This document shows positions 26,627 through 36,507 of a DNA stretch of 64,000 nucleotides, in pieces. Under the pieces are notes generated by a model, which had not been told where the DNA came from, searched no databases, and worked only from the letters and a program-made list of their open reading frames with translations. Made by a program: the position numbers and the translations under genes. The DNA is from Avena insularis (Eukaryota > Streptophyta > Magnoliopsida > Poales > Poaceae): NCBI GenBank assembly GCA_023614405.1, contig CM042688.1, positions 445,150,028 to 445,214,027 of the forward strand, written 5' to 3'. Numbering within the stretch: position 1 is the first letter of the stretch; each line of letters opens with the position of its first letter.

Positions 26627-28040
26627 TGATGAGTGCATATTTGCATCATGTTTTATATTATTATTTTTCATTGTAGATGTAGGATCCTTGTATTTTACGG
26701 TGTTCACGCACATGTTTTATGTCTGTTTTCACCAGGATAAGGATATATGATGGATACAATGGACACAATCCTCGGAGCAGTTGCACTGGGGAGAAAAGGA
26801 GTCAAAAACAACATAAATCGCTTATTTGGGAAATATCAATAATACAAGAAGAAAATCCGAAGAGATCAAGTCTTATAGACGGTTCAACGACCAACTATAC
26901 GACCAAAATACTTTTTCCGACCATATAGTTCTGGTCATATAGTTGGCGCCACCACCGCATCCTCAAACAGATTCACCCCATGCAATTGGATGAGGGAGAT
27001 GACATACTGAACACCCAGAAATCGCCAAAACCTCACCTATGGAAAGAATCTGGAGGGGGAACTCGCCCAAGGGATCCGTCTTTGCTCTACACAGATCTGG
27101 GAGGCCAAGGCATTGATCTTCATCTTCATCAACCACTCCACCACCATCATCTCCATCCATCCCATCTTCACCCATCTATATCTTGTTGTAATTTCCATAC
27201 TCATTGTGGATTTATACAAGAACTATTCATTTACAATTGATTCAATTTCCATTGCTATGATATTGATTGCCTCCATGTCTGAATAGATCTTTAGTTCTTG
27301 GGGAGATGGAGAAACCCTAGCATATGATTGATATAAGATAGATATTATTATTATGTTATACATCATTATGTGTATGAGTTAATTGTCTTCAAATTGATGT
27401 TGGGAGTTGTGCACCTCCTCAATATTTGCCTCCTATGGGGACTCGATGAAGGGGATTACTTGTTGGTAGACGGAGGGATGATAGCACTTACCGTGACCAT
27501 AAAGCTATTGTCATTCTTTACATACTAACTTGGGGAATCAAGGAGAACTCATAAAGCCATGTCCATGCCATGGGAGAAATCCATTAATAGAGGGATAATA
27601 CGTTGATGTCATTTATTTGTCAGCTGTGGTTTTGAAGGATGATGTGAGCAATGGCTGTTGCCTATTTGTCCATATATGGAGCTCCTCCCACAAACATACA
27701 TATCATGAGAATATTCGTTATAATAATCTTGACTGCTTAGTCTAAATTTCTAGAGGTGTATCCACCACTCCCCGAGAACGCATTTTCCCCTATTGCAGTT
27801 CCAAGTTCTTTTACACACGGGATTCTTACTTTATACATTCAGTTTTACTTTACTTTACTTGCCTCGTTCAACCAAAAACCCAAAAAACAACTCTACTATT
27901 GTAGCATCTTAAATTTATTCCTTAAGTACTTCGTTTAGTTTTCGATAAAAGCATTTTAGTATTTCACCTACTACTCCCAGTGGGATCGATATCTTTATTT
28001 CAAAACTAGCTACAAACGATCTGTGCACTTGCAGTCATCA
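26627..28040 (+). repeat. 5' LTR of the Athila-like element
   Basis: It starts TGATGAGTGCATATTTGC and ends GCACTTGCAGTCATCA. A motif near 26,880-26,950 carries opposed copies of an ACTATA/TATAGT unit (CGACCAACTATACGACC, CATATAGTT, CATATAGTTGGCGCC) and is related to a 102-bp tandem repeat inside the element. Numerous substitutions separate it from the 3' copy. Confidence 0.95.
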
Positions 28041-28050
28041 AGCTATTTTC

Positions 28051-28070
28051 TAGCGTCGTTGCTGGGGAGC
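28051..28070 (+). other. Primer binding site, tRNA-Asp type (decayed)
   Basis: The 20 bases starting TAGCGTCGTTGCTGGGG match TGGCGCCGTTGCCGGGG, the complement of the plant tRNA-Asp(GUC) 3' end, except for three changes. All three are C-to-T or G-to-A. The site lies 10 bases after the LTR. Athila elements are known to use tRNA-Asp. Confidence 0.8.
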
Positions 28071-28149
28071 TTAGTGCTATAAGTCATTTTACTTTTATTT
28101 ATTTACTTTCGTTGTACTAATTTTTAATTTAAGTTGTAGGACCACAAAA

Positions 28150-28846
28150 ATGGACAACACTCAACATTTAATACAGCTTGAGGCAATAAGGAAAATGGGT
28201 ACGCCCATGGACGCTTTTATAAGTGTCAATAAAAGCATAAATTCGGATGGAATTGAGATCCACCATTTATTATTTGAACTACTGCACTCTAAGAAATTTG
28301 CAATAACTAATGAAGAGAGTCCATATGGACACTTACAATTCTTTGAAGACATTCTCAGTTCCTTTATATTCGACGACAGTGATCTTGATACGGTTAAAAC
28401 CCAGTTGTTTAGGGAAACTCTCTCTAATAATGTTTGCGGCTGGTATAGATCTTTTTGTGTAGAAGAACCAAGGACTTGGACGGTATTGACAACCAATTTC
28501 CTATCAAAATATTACTCAGAAAGCAAAGGTCACAATATGAGAGGTATTATTATCAGTTTCAAAAATAATCCCGATGAGCTATCTAGATAATTGCCACCCT
28601 CATCGTTTGCCTGATTGGTTAATCACTCATACTTTCTATGGAGGGCTTAATAATGAAAATAAAATGAATTTAGACATCGCTTCTAATGGTAGTTTTCTGT
28701 CTTATACCTATGATGAAGCTTGGAAATTAATAATGAAAAGAAGGGAGGCAACAGAAAATCTTAAAAATGAGGAGAACATTACAAATAGTTTTTCTGAATA
28801 TACTTGTGTTAACATTTCCTTGCATATGAAAGGACTTGTGCAATGA
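28150..28846 (+). pseudogene. Gag remnant, Athila type
   Basis: Gag would form the virus-like particle and bind element RNA. The frame opens at ATG 28,150 (MDNTQHLIQLEAIRKMG) and runs 146 codons to a stop at 28,588-28,590. Homology then resumes in another frame from 28,574 with the motif HRLPDWLITHTFYGGL, typical of plant retrotransposon Gag (Pfam PF03732 family), ending at 28,846. A frameshift near 28,575-28,590, probably with a small deletion in the segment before the PDWLI motif, splits the gene. No zinc knuckle is visible downstream, and 28,847-29,100 reads only as degenerate linker rich in Lys/Glu-type codons. Confidence 0.85.
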
Positions 28847-29100
28847 TTTAAACCCTTGGTATTGATTCTTACTCGATAAAGAAAATTATAGAGAATTATG
28901 AAGCGCATTTATATGTACCTACAGAATGAAACCCCATAAACCCCTCGAAGAAAAGAAGCGTGCAAGAGCGCTAATAGAAGAGTTCTCCTCAGCACCCGTT
29001 CGAGGGAATATCAAGAAAAAGAAAAAAAGCGAAAGAAAACATAAAAAGAAGATTAAAGAAACCAGAAAAGAACCCCGAAGCTACCAATATAAATAATGTT

Positions 29101-29640
29101 ATATTGAAGGATCTTATGGAAGCACGAACAGTGGATAATGAAGGTAAGATACGAGGTAACAAAACTTCTAAACCTATGACTCCTATATATTGTGGAGAAA
29201 CTTTCTTATACGGAATTTGTGAGCCGATCTCCACTATAAATATCATGCCTTCATCACTTTATGAAGAACTTCACTATAATTTAAATAATCCAGATGTGGA
29301 ACCGGTAGACACTACTATTAATTTTTTTAATAGAACTAATATATCAAAAACATCTATGTCTTTATTGGATCACTCATGTACCCCTTGATTTTCATATTGT
29401 TGACATGCCTCGAGATTCTTTTTGTCCTATTCTTTTAGGCAGGCCTTTTATTTCCATAACCAAAGCTTGAGTTGATAATAAGGAGACTATTTCACTGATG
29501 TTTGGATAATAGGAAATGACATTCCACTTTGCCAAAATAAATAAGAAGCCATATGAAGTGGAAGATATCAAGTCATAGAAAAAACGATTGCCGAGCTTGC
29601 CGCAATTCACTTCAGTACTCCACAAGATGAATTTTAGACA
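29101..29640 (+). pseudogene. Aspartic protease remnant of pol
   Basis: The protease would cut the Gag-Pol polyprotein. The open part at 29,104-29,388 contains YGICEPISTINIMPSSLYEE. The family normally has C-D-L-G-S at this place, and here the catalytic Asp is replaced (Glu-Pro). After a frameshift near 29,380 the C-terminal part continues (DSFCPILLGRPFISITKA, near 29,410-29,468), carrying the conserved LGRPF motif. The enzyme would be dead even without the frameshift. Confidence 0.8.
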
Positions 29641-29759
29641 AGCCTAATTAATTGGGAGGAAGCACCAGATGATGAGGAGAGAGAAGACATGGATGATTAC
29701 CTTGATTCAGTTCCGGAAGCACAAAATCCACATGATTATGAAGAACTGTTAAGAAAAGG

Positions 29760-30759
29760 AGACGAAGAACCTCCACCAATTGAATTGAAACAACTTCCAG
29801 ATGATATGAGGTATGAGTTTTTAGATAATGAAAATAAATGTCCTATTATTATTAGCAAAAATCTATAAGAAAATGAAACAAATAAACTCATTTGAGTCTT
29901 GGTTAAGCATCATGAAGCCTTTGGATACAATCTAAGTGATATTAAAGGAATATATCCATCTGTTGTAACGCATAAGATTACCATGCTTAATGAAGCTGAA
30001 CCTGTAGTTGATACACAAAGAAGGCTTAATCCTAAAATGAAAGAAGTAGTAAGAAAATAGGTTATACGCTTATTAGATGCATGCGTAATATATACTATTT
30101 ATGACAGTAAGTGGGTTAGCCTAGCTCATTGCATACCAAGGCAAGGTAGTCTTGATGCTGCTATGAATGAGGACAGTGAGCTAGTTCGTATAAGACTTAT
30201 TGTTGGATATTGTATGTGCATTGATTTTAGGAAGCTAAACCATGAGACGCGAAAAATTAATAAACCTATAATGTTTATGGATAAAAATCATAAACCCTAA
30301 ACCCTAAATCAAAAATCTTATTTCTGTTTTCTGGATGGTTATTCTGGATATTCTCAAATTTCCATACAACCAGAAGATCAATAGAAAACAACTTTCACTC
30401 GCCCTTATGGAACATATGCTTATAGATTAATTCCTTTTGGCTTATGCAACCCAGCAGCGACTTTTCAAGAATGTGTTTTAAAAATCTTTAATGATTTTGT
30501 TGAAAAGACTATGGAAGTTCTAACAAATAATTTTGTTGTTTGAGGAACAACATTTGATAATTGCCTCTACAATCTAACCAAAGTTTTGTAGAGATGCAGG
30601 CAATCAAATTTGGTTTTGAATTGGGAACAATGCCATTTCATGGAAAGAGAACGTAAAGTGTTGGGCATAAGGTTTTAGAGAAGGGTATAGAAATAGATAA
30701 AAACTAATGTAAATGCTATCGAAAATCTTCCAATACCTCAGGACATAACAAACTTAAAA
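29760..30759 (+). pseudogene. Reverse transcriptase remnant (catalytic Asp pair lost)
   Basis: RT would copy element RNA into DNA. Recognisable pieces are a WVSLAHCIPRQG block near 30,112, CMCIDFRKLNHETRK near 30,213, YFCFLDGYSGYSQ near 30,320, TFTRPYGTYAYRLIPFGLCN near 30,391, and the box that should read Y/F-M-D-D. Here that box is L-T-N-N at 30,520-30,531, followed by a stop at 30,541. Further in-frame stops occur at 30,057, 30,298, 30,382 and around 30,590-30,700. Between the RKLN and FLDG blocks, where an FIDQMLERLAG-like segment is expected, the DNA instead reads AAACCCTAAACCCTAAAT. Confidence 0.85.
30292..30309 (+). repeat. Short interstitial telomere-like run (CCCTAAA x ~2.3)
   Basis: AAACCCTAAACCCTAAAT lies inside the RT remnant where conserved RT codons are expected. 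It could be a filler inserted at a repaired break or chance in AT-rich decayed sequence. Two and a bit units are too few to decide. Confidence 0.5.
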
Positions 30760-31350
30760 ATGTTTCTGGGACATGCAAGTTTTTATATGCGTTTTATAAA
30801 AGATTTTGCTAAAATAGCTATGCCTCTTACCAACCTTCTCGAGAAAGAAACTCCATTCTACTTAGACCATAACTGTATTGCAGCTTTTGAGAACCTTAAA
30901 AACAAATTAGTTTCAGCACCCATCATGCAATCTCCAAAATGGGATGAACCTTTCGAAATCATGTGTGATGCTAGTGACTATGCTTTAGGGGCTGTGTTAG
31001 GACAGCAAGATGGAAAGAATTTAAATGTTATTTATTATGCTATTAGACCTCTTAATAAGATTCAGAAAAAATATGGTACTACAGAAAAAGAGTTCCTAGC
31101 TATAATTTTTGCTTGCGACAAATTTAGATCTTACATCATTAATTATAAGGTAATAGTTCATACGGATCACTAAGCTTTGCGTCACCTCCTTGTGAAAAAG
31201 GATGCGAAGCCTAGATTGATTAGGTGGGTTCTATTACTACAATAATATGATTTGCAAATAGTAGATAGGAGGGGTAAGGATAATGTGGTAGCCGATCATC
31301 TCTCTAGGATGGAGGGAATAATTACCAACCCTGTATCTATAAATGAGTCA
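30760..31350 (+). pseudogene. RNase H domain remnant of pol
   Basis: RNase H would degrade RNA in RNA:DNA hybrids. The open stretch 30,760-31,173 starts in the RT thumb/connection (MFLGHASFYMRFIKDFAK) and continues with EIMCDASDYALGAVLGQ, then YGTTEKEFLAIIFACDKFR, then VIVHTDH, which retain the Asp-Glu-Asp positions of the gypsy RNase H. A stop follows directly (TAA at 31,171-31,173). The remainder (GKDNVVADHLSRM near 31,275-31,313) keeps the last Asp motif in the same frame. A further stop lies near 31,243. Confidence 0.85.
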
Positions 31351-31439
31351 TTTCTGGGAGAATATTTAGCAAATGTTGAAATTGTTGATCCTTGATATGC
31401 AAATTATGCTAACTATCTCGCAGTAAAATTTATACCTCC

Positions 31440-32731
31440 TGGTATGACAAGAAATCAAAGGAGGAAATTCTTTAATGATATAAAATGTTACTTTTGGGAT
31501 GATCTGTATCTATATTGTCATGGACCTGACGGAATTATTCGGAAGTGTGTTGCTAACCATGAAATGAATGTGATTTTGCAAGCTTGTCATGACAGCCCGC
31601 ATGGAGGACATCATGCAGGCAAGCGAACTGCAGCAAAGGTACTTCAATCCGAATTCTATTAGCCTAACTTGCTTAAGGACGCACACACTTATGTAGAACA
31701 CTACGATGCTTGCCAAAGAAGAGGTAATCTAGGTAGGAGACAAGAAATGTCCATGAATTATAGTCTTATAATCGAACCCTTTGATGTATGGAGAATGGAT
31801 TACATGGGACCTTTTATAGAATCAAATGGTTATACTCATATTCTTATTGCTATCGATTATGTTACTAAATGGGTTGAAGCTATTCCAACAAGCCATGCAG
31901 ATGTAGCCGCCTCAGTGAAGATGATCAAGGATGTTATATTCCCCAGGTTTGGAGTTCCTAGATTCTTAATTATTGATGGTGGTTCTCATTTTATGAAAGG
32001 AATTTTTAGGAAAATCCTCAGCAAATATGGAGTAACTCACCGCGTTGCTTCACCATATCATCCTCAAACGAGTGGTAAGTGGAACTCTCAAATAGAGAAT
32101 TAAAGACCATACTCGAGAAGATGGTGGACAAATCAAGAAAAGATTGGTCATACAAGTTAAATGAAACTCTATGGGCATACCATACCGCGTTTAAAAATCC
32201 AATGGGTATGACACCTTATAAGATGGTATATTGTAAGGCATGCCATTTACCTTTACAATTGGAACATAAAGCTTTCTGGGTAATCAAAAACCTAAACTAT
32301 GATCTTAAAGCAGCAGGAGAAAAATGTTTATTAGATATTCATGCTTTAGATGAGTTTAGAAGTGAGGCTTATGAAAATGCTAGATTGTTTAAAGAAAAAG
32401 TGAAATGATGGCATGATAGAAAAATAGAAAATAAGAACTTTAAAAGTGGAGACAAAGTGTTGATCTATAATTCTCGTCTTAAGTTGTTTTGGGGAAGCTC
32501 AAATCAAAGTGGGAAGGCCCCTATATAGTTGAAGAAGCTTATTCATCGGGAGCAGTGAAGCTCCAGGGAAAAACACCCTCTCTTTCATTGGTGGTAAATG
32601 GACAACGCTTGAAGCATTATCGAGTAAAAGAAGATATAAGTGCAGTCACTATACAAGTGATCATCCAGAAGAGGGGATTAAGCAAAGATATACAAGGGGT
32701 GGCAACTGCAAGAAGAATGGACTCGGGATGA
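31440..32731 (+). pseudogene. Integrase remnant of pol
   Basis: Integrase would insert the cDNA. The zinc-binding region is at about 31,560-31,710 (HDSPHGGHHAGKR, then EHYDACQRRG). The first Cys of the usual C-x2-C is Tyr, and a TAG at 31,660-31,662 interrupts it. The catalytic core shows WRMDYMGPF (first Asp), LIIDGGSHF (second Asp) and SPYHPQTSGK. A one-base loss near 32,080 shifts the frame exactly where the catalytic Glu should follow, and homology resumes as ELSNRELKTILEKM up to 32,408. The C-terminal part (KWEGPYIVEEAYSSGAV, LVVNGQRLKHY) continues at 32,489-32,731 after a stop and another shift. No chromodomain is seen, as expected for the lineage. Confidence 0.88.
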
Positions 32732-33008
32732 AATGAGGAACACTATGGTCAAGCTATTGACCATAAAAGAGCGCTTCATGGGAGGCAACCGATGCAAAGT
32801 AAAGGTTTGAGTAAGATTTTAAGTTTTTATGAGCTTGTGTTAAATGAGGAACATTTTAAGCTCTAGCAAAGAAAATGGAAGATTGATAACGCCAATATTG
32901 GTCGAAAATTTACGCTGTCATTTTTCTGTCAAAACTTGATATTTCGTTAAGTTATAGATTAATAAAGAATCCATGCAGAAGCAGGAAATTTTTGGTGGAC
33001 ATAGAAGG

Positions 33009-33316
33009 TTTAATGACCAACTATATGGTGGGAATAAAAATTCTGGCCGTATAGTTGCCATCATATAGATATCGATGCCTTTGACAAAGCTCTTTTCTGG
33101 GTACTGATAGTTTAACGACCAACTATATGGTGGGAATAAAAATTCCGCCCGTATAGTTGTGGTCGTATAGATATCGACCCATCTCCAAAAAAAATATTCG
33201 GAGTACAGAGAATTTAACGACCAACTATAGGGCGGGAATAAAAATTCCTAACCATATAGTTCTATAGTCGGTTCGTAACTATACGGCGGGACCTATACGG
33301 GCAGCGCCCGTATAGT
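33009..33316 (+). repeat. 102-bp tandem repeat, three copies, with inverted-repeat core
   Basis: The copies begin at 33,009, 33,111 and 33,213 with TTTAA(C/T)GACCAACTATA and share GGGAATAAAAATTC and a C(C/A)(G/A)TATAGTT core. The CAACTATA and TATAGTTG parts are inverted relative to each other, so each copy could fold back. The third copy extends into a stronger palindrome-like stretch (ACTATACGGCGGG, CGGGCAGCGCCCG, TATAGTTG). A related motif lies in both LTRs (near 26,880-26,950 and 35,350-35,420). Function unknown. Confidence 0.85.
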
Positions 33317-33478
33317 TGCTCGTTACGAAAGGAGGCTAGGGTTTTTGACCTCCCGTTTTAAAGATGATCGCATCTAACCTTTTTCATTAAGTTTTCATAG
33401 AGCTACAGCCTCTAGCCTCGAAAAAAATCCTCACCATCCCTATACAAACCCCTCTAACAACATCCGTGCAGTGAAGCC

Positions 33479-34066
33479 ATGCATCCCTTCCATGTCAACA
33501 AGATCTGGAGAAAGAAAGAAGAGAAACCCGTGAAGAGGATCAAAGAAGTAGAACCTAAAGGATCACCATCATCATCCAGCCCGGAGATCAAGCCTCTCCC
33601 AAACTAGGAGGACATGTTCCCGTAATGGATGGAGATGATGAGGCAAGCTGAGAGGGGAAAGAAGAAGGATGAGTATCTCCCTAATCCCTATCATCACAAC
33701 ATAGGATCCTATTATAAACCTACTCTTGATCCATCACCTCTTAAACCTAAGAAGATGCAGCAAGATGAGATTCATGATAAGATCTATGAGTTGGAAAAAA
33801 CTTCAAAGGCATGTTTTGAAACAATTGGAAAAGGGATTGAATCCTACTGGATGATGAGCAAAGACCTTGGGAAAAAGGTCGATGACATCGATGGTAGAGT
33901 TGGTTTCTTGATTAAAACTGTTTTTTAGTTGACAGATGAGAAGAAATTCATCAAGAAGAAAATGTCGAAGCTTCAATATGACATGGCCAACCTCAGCATC
34001 CGCTTTGCAAGCATAGTTAAAGATGGCAACACAAAAGAAGAGGGCAATACTCATCCTACCCAGTAG
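33479..34066 (+). pseudogene. Degenerate post-pol frame, about 195 codons, unknown product
   Basis: One frame from ATG 33,479 to TAG 34,064-34,066 reads as protein-like sequence over 195 codons with three internal stops (33,605-33,607, 33,623-33,625, 33,926-33,928). The product would be Lys/Glu-rich at the start (MHPFHVNKIWRKKEEKPVKR), then Pro/Tyr-rich (YLPNPYHHNIGSYYKP), then likely helical or coiled-coil (KIYELEKTSKACFETIGKGI). No membrane segment is visible, so an envelope-like role is not supported. Many Athila-group elements carry an extra frame at this place. I do not recognise a domain. Consistent frame and codon content suggest it was coding once. Confidence 0.6.
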
Positions 34067-35080
34067 GAAGAATAGGTACTTACAAGGAGTTAATTTGATC
34101 CCGCATGGCTTGATTCCAAACTTGGGGAGATCTTTAAGACCTTGTATTATATCCTATAAGTATTATATTACTATTTTAGTTTTGCATTAGTTCAAGTTTA
34201 GAAATAAAGTTTGCATCATTTGAATTCCCTTAAGGAATAGTCGATCCCATTTGTGAAATTCCGAGTTTATTATAATATATGGAGCAATATTGAGTTTGTG
34301 TTTGTCCTATTGGATATATTAATGGCTTGAGTATAATTTTATTTGCACCTGATGATAGCAATAGGAGTCTTCCACACAATTGGTATTAATGGAACATATA
34401 AAGTTAATTTAATTAATATGCTATAAGTTCATGGTTTGATTTACAAAAGTAAAAATAATGTGATTAGTCAAGATGAAAAAGAAACCTTGAACAAAGGAAA
34501 ATTGAAAGTGTTATCAAAATAGAGTGAGGGTAAGTCGAGGTAGAATCTTCAAGTCATAAAGATGCTTCGTATACAATTGGAATTTGATAAGTGAGACCGT
34601 TAAACTTTGGATTCCTACATGAACTGGAATGTATGTCTAGCTTCTTTGCACAACACTTAAACAAAAGTGTAAGCATATATAAAAAAGAAAAAGAAGAAGA
34701 AGAAAAAGAGATAATGTGCAAAGAGCAAATACGCATACACCACTATATTATGGCATGAAAAAGAAGCATTTTGAGATTTTTAATCCCAACTGAATATGTT
34801 AATCCTAAAACACTTGGCACTACCTCGCTAACTCGTTCGGTTTAACCAAATACTTTTACATCATGTTGAGATTCATCTTTTGTGAACTATTGATCACTAA
34901 GGTGTCGAAGCCTTCTAATATTATTCGGATGTTTGAGTAAGGTACTATTCATGAACTTATTCCTATGTATCATATATGATAAACACATGTTGCAACTTCC
35001 TCATTTATTTTATCGACTCAGCTTCATGAATATGATGATCACATCCATTAAGCTAAACTTGCTCGGGACGAGCAAGACTC
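34067..35080 (+). other. AT-rich spacer before the 3' LTR
   Basis: I see no open frame with recognisable homology, no repeat and no RNA gene. It is AT-rich with many short A/T runs (for example the purine-rich AAAAAAGAAAAAGAAGAAG near 34,680). It is typical of the untranslated 3' part of Athila-group elements. Confidence 0.6.
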
Positions 35081-35095
35081 TAAGCTTGGGGAAGT
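35081..35095 (+). other. Polypurine tract of the Athila-like element
   Basis: TAAGCTTGGGGAAGT ends directly at the TGATGAG start of the 3' LTR. It is the expected plus-strand primer site, but short and interrupted by pyrimidines. Confidence 0.65.
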
Positions 35096-36507
35096 TGATG
35101 AGTGCATATTTGCATCATGTTTTATATTATTATTTTGCATTGTGGATGTAGGATCTTGGTATTTTACGATGTTCACGCGCATGTTTTATGTCTGTTTTCA
35201 AAAGGATTAGGACATATGATGGATACAATGGATGCAATCCTTGGAGCAGTTATAGAGGGGAGAAAAGGAGTCAAAAACAACATAAATCGCTTATTTGGGA
35301 AATATCAATAATACCAGAAGAAAACCCGAAGTGATCAAGGATTACAGACGGTTCAACGACCCAACTATACGACTGGAATACTTTTTCTGGCCGTATAGTT
35401 CTAATCGTATAGTTGGCGCCGCCACCGCCTCCTCAAATAGTTTCACCCCGTGCAACTGGATTAGGGAGACGACATACTGAACACCCAGAAATCGCCAAAA
35501 TCCTCACCTCCGGAAGGAATCTAGAGGGCGAACTCGCCCAAGGGATCCATCTTCGTGCTACACAGATCTGGGAGGCCAAGGCATCGATCTTCATCTTCAT
35601 CAACCCCTGCACCACCATCATCTCCATCCATCCCATCTTCAACCATCTAGATCTTGTTATAATTTCCGTACTCATTGTGGATTTGTACAAGAACAATTCA
35701 TTTACAATTGATTCCATTACCATTGCTATGATGTTGATTGCCTCCATGTCTGAGTAGATCTTTATTTCCTGGGGAGATGGATAAACCCTAGCATATGATT
35801 GAGATAAGATAGAGATTATTATGTTATACATCATTATGTGTATGAGTTAATTGTCTTCATCTTTATGTTGGGAGTTGTGCACCTCCTCAATATTTGCCTC
35901 CTATGGGGACTTGATGAAGGGGATTACCTGTTGGTAGATGGAGGGATGATAGCACTTACTGTGACTATAAATCTGTTGTCATTCTTTACATACTAACTTG
36001 GGGAATCAAGGAGAACTCATAAAGCCATGTCCATGCCATAGGAGAAATCCCTTAATAGCGGGATATACGATTGATGTCGTTTATCTGTCAGCTGTGGTTA
36101 TGAAGGATGATGTGAGTAGTGGTTGCTGCCTAATTGTCCATATATGGAGCTCCTCCCACAAACATACATATCATGAGAATATTCATTATAATAATCCTGA
36201 CTGCCTAGTCTAAATTGCTAGTGGTGTATCCACCACTCCCTGAGAACACCTTTTTCCTTATTGCAATTCCAAGTTCTTTTATACACGTGATTCTTACTTT
36301 CTACATTAAGTTTTACTTTACTTTAGTTTCTTCGTTCAACCAAAAACCCAAATACAACTCTACTATTCTCGCATCTTAAATTTATTCCTTAAGTACTTCG
36401 TTTAGTTTTAGTTAAAAGAATTTTAGTCTTTCGCCTACTTCTCCCTATGGGATCGATATCTTTATTTCCAAACTAGCTACAAATGATCTATGCACTTGCG
36501 GTCATCA
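35096..36507 (+). repeat. 3' LTR of the Athila-like element
   Basis: It starts TGATGAGTGCATATTTGC and ends GCACTTGCGGTCATCA, followed by CCAAC of the satellite (36,508-36,512). It is co-linear with the 5' copy over its whole length, with only small indels. Confidence 0.95.

Larger units (their letters stand above)
26627..36507 (+). mobile_element. Athila-like Ty3/gypsy LTR retrotransposon, structurally complete, coding-dead
   Basis: The 9.88-kb element has LTRs of 1,414 and 1,412 bp with perfect 6-bp inverted ends TGATGA...TCATCA, an Asp-tRNA primer site, gag, protease, reverse transcriptase, RNase H and integrase remnants in Ty3/gypsy order, a further degenerate frame after pol, and a purine tract before the 3' LTR. 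Lineage rests on the Gag motif PDWLI-TFYGGL, the pol motifs and the TGGCGCCGTTGCCGGGG-type primer site. Flanks are CCAAG (left) and CCAAC (right), four of five bases matching. The LTRs differ at about 45 positions in their first ~480 bp by eye, so the insertion is old. Every coding part is broken, so any movement would need proteins from other copies. Confidence 0.93.

Noticed and set aside
26940..26950. A second primer site (TTGGCGCC) inside the Athila LTR
   Set aside because: Only 7-8 bases match, and the position inside the LTR makes no sense for priming. It is probably chance or part of the fold-back motif.
26719..27240. Small host-like genes in the Athila LTRs (mirrored near 35,102-35,834)
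   Set aside because: They lie within the LTRs, occur in both copies with differing breaks and show no domain.
30292..30309. True interstitial telomere array
   Set aside because: Only about two units. Recorded instead as a possible filler.
33479..34066. Envelope-like gene after Athila pol
   Set aside because: No signal peptide or membrane segment is visible. The frame is Lys/Glu-rich and helical, so only a degenerate post-pol frame is reported.
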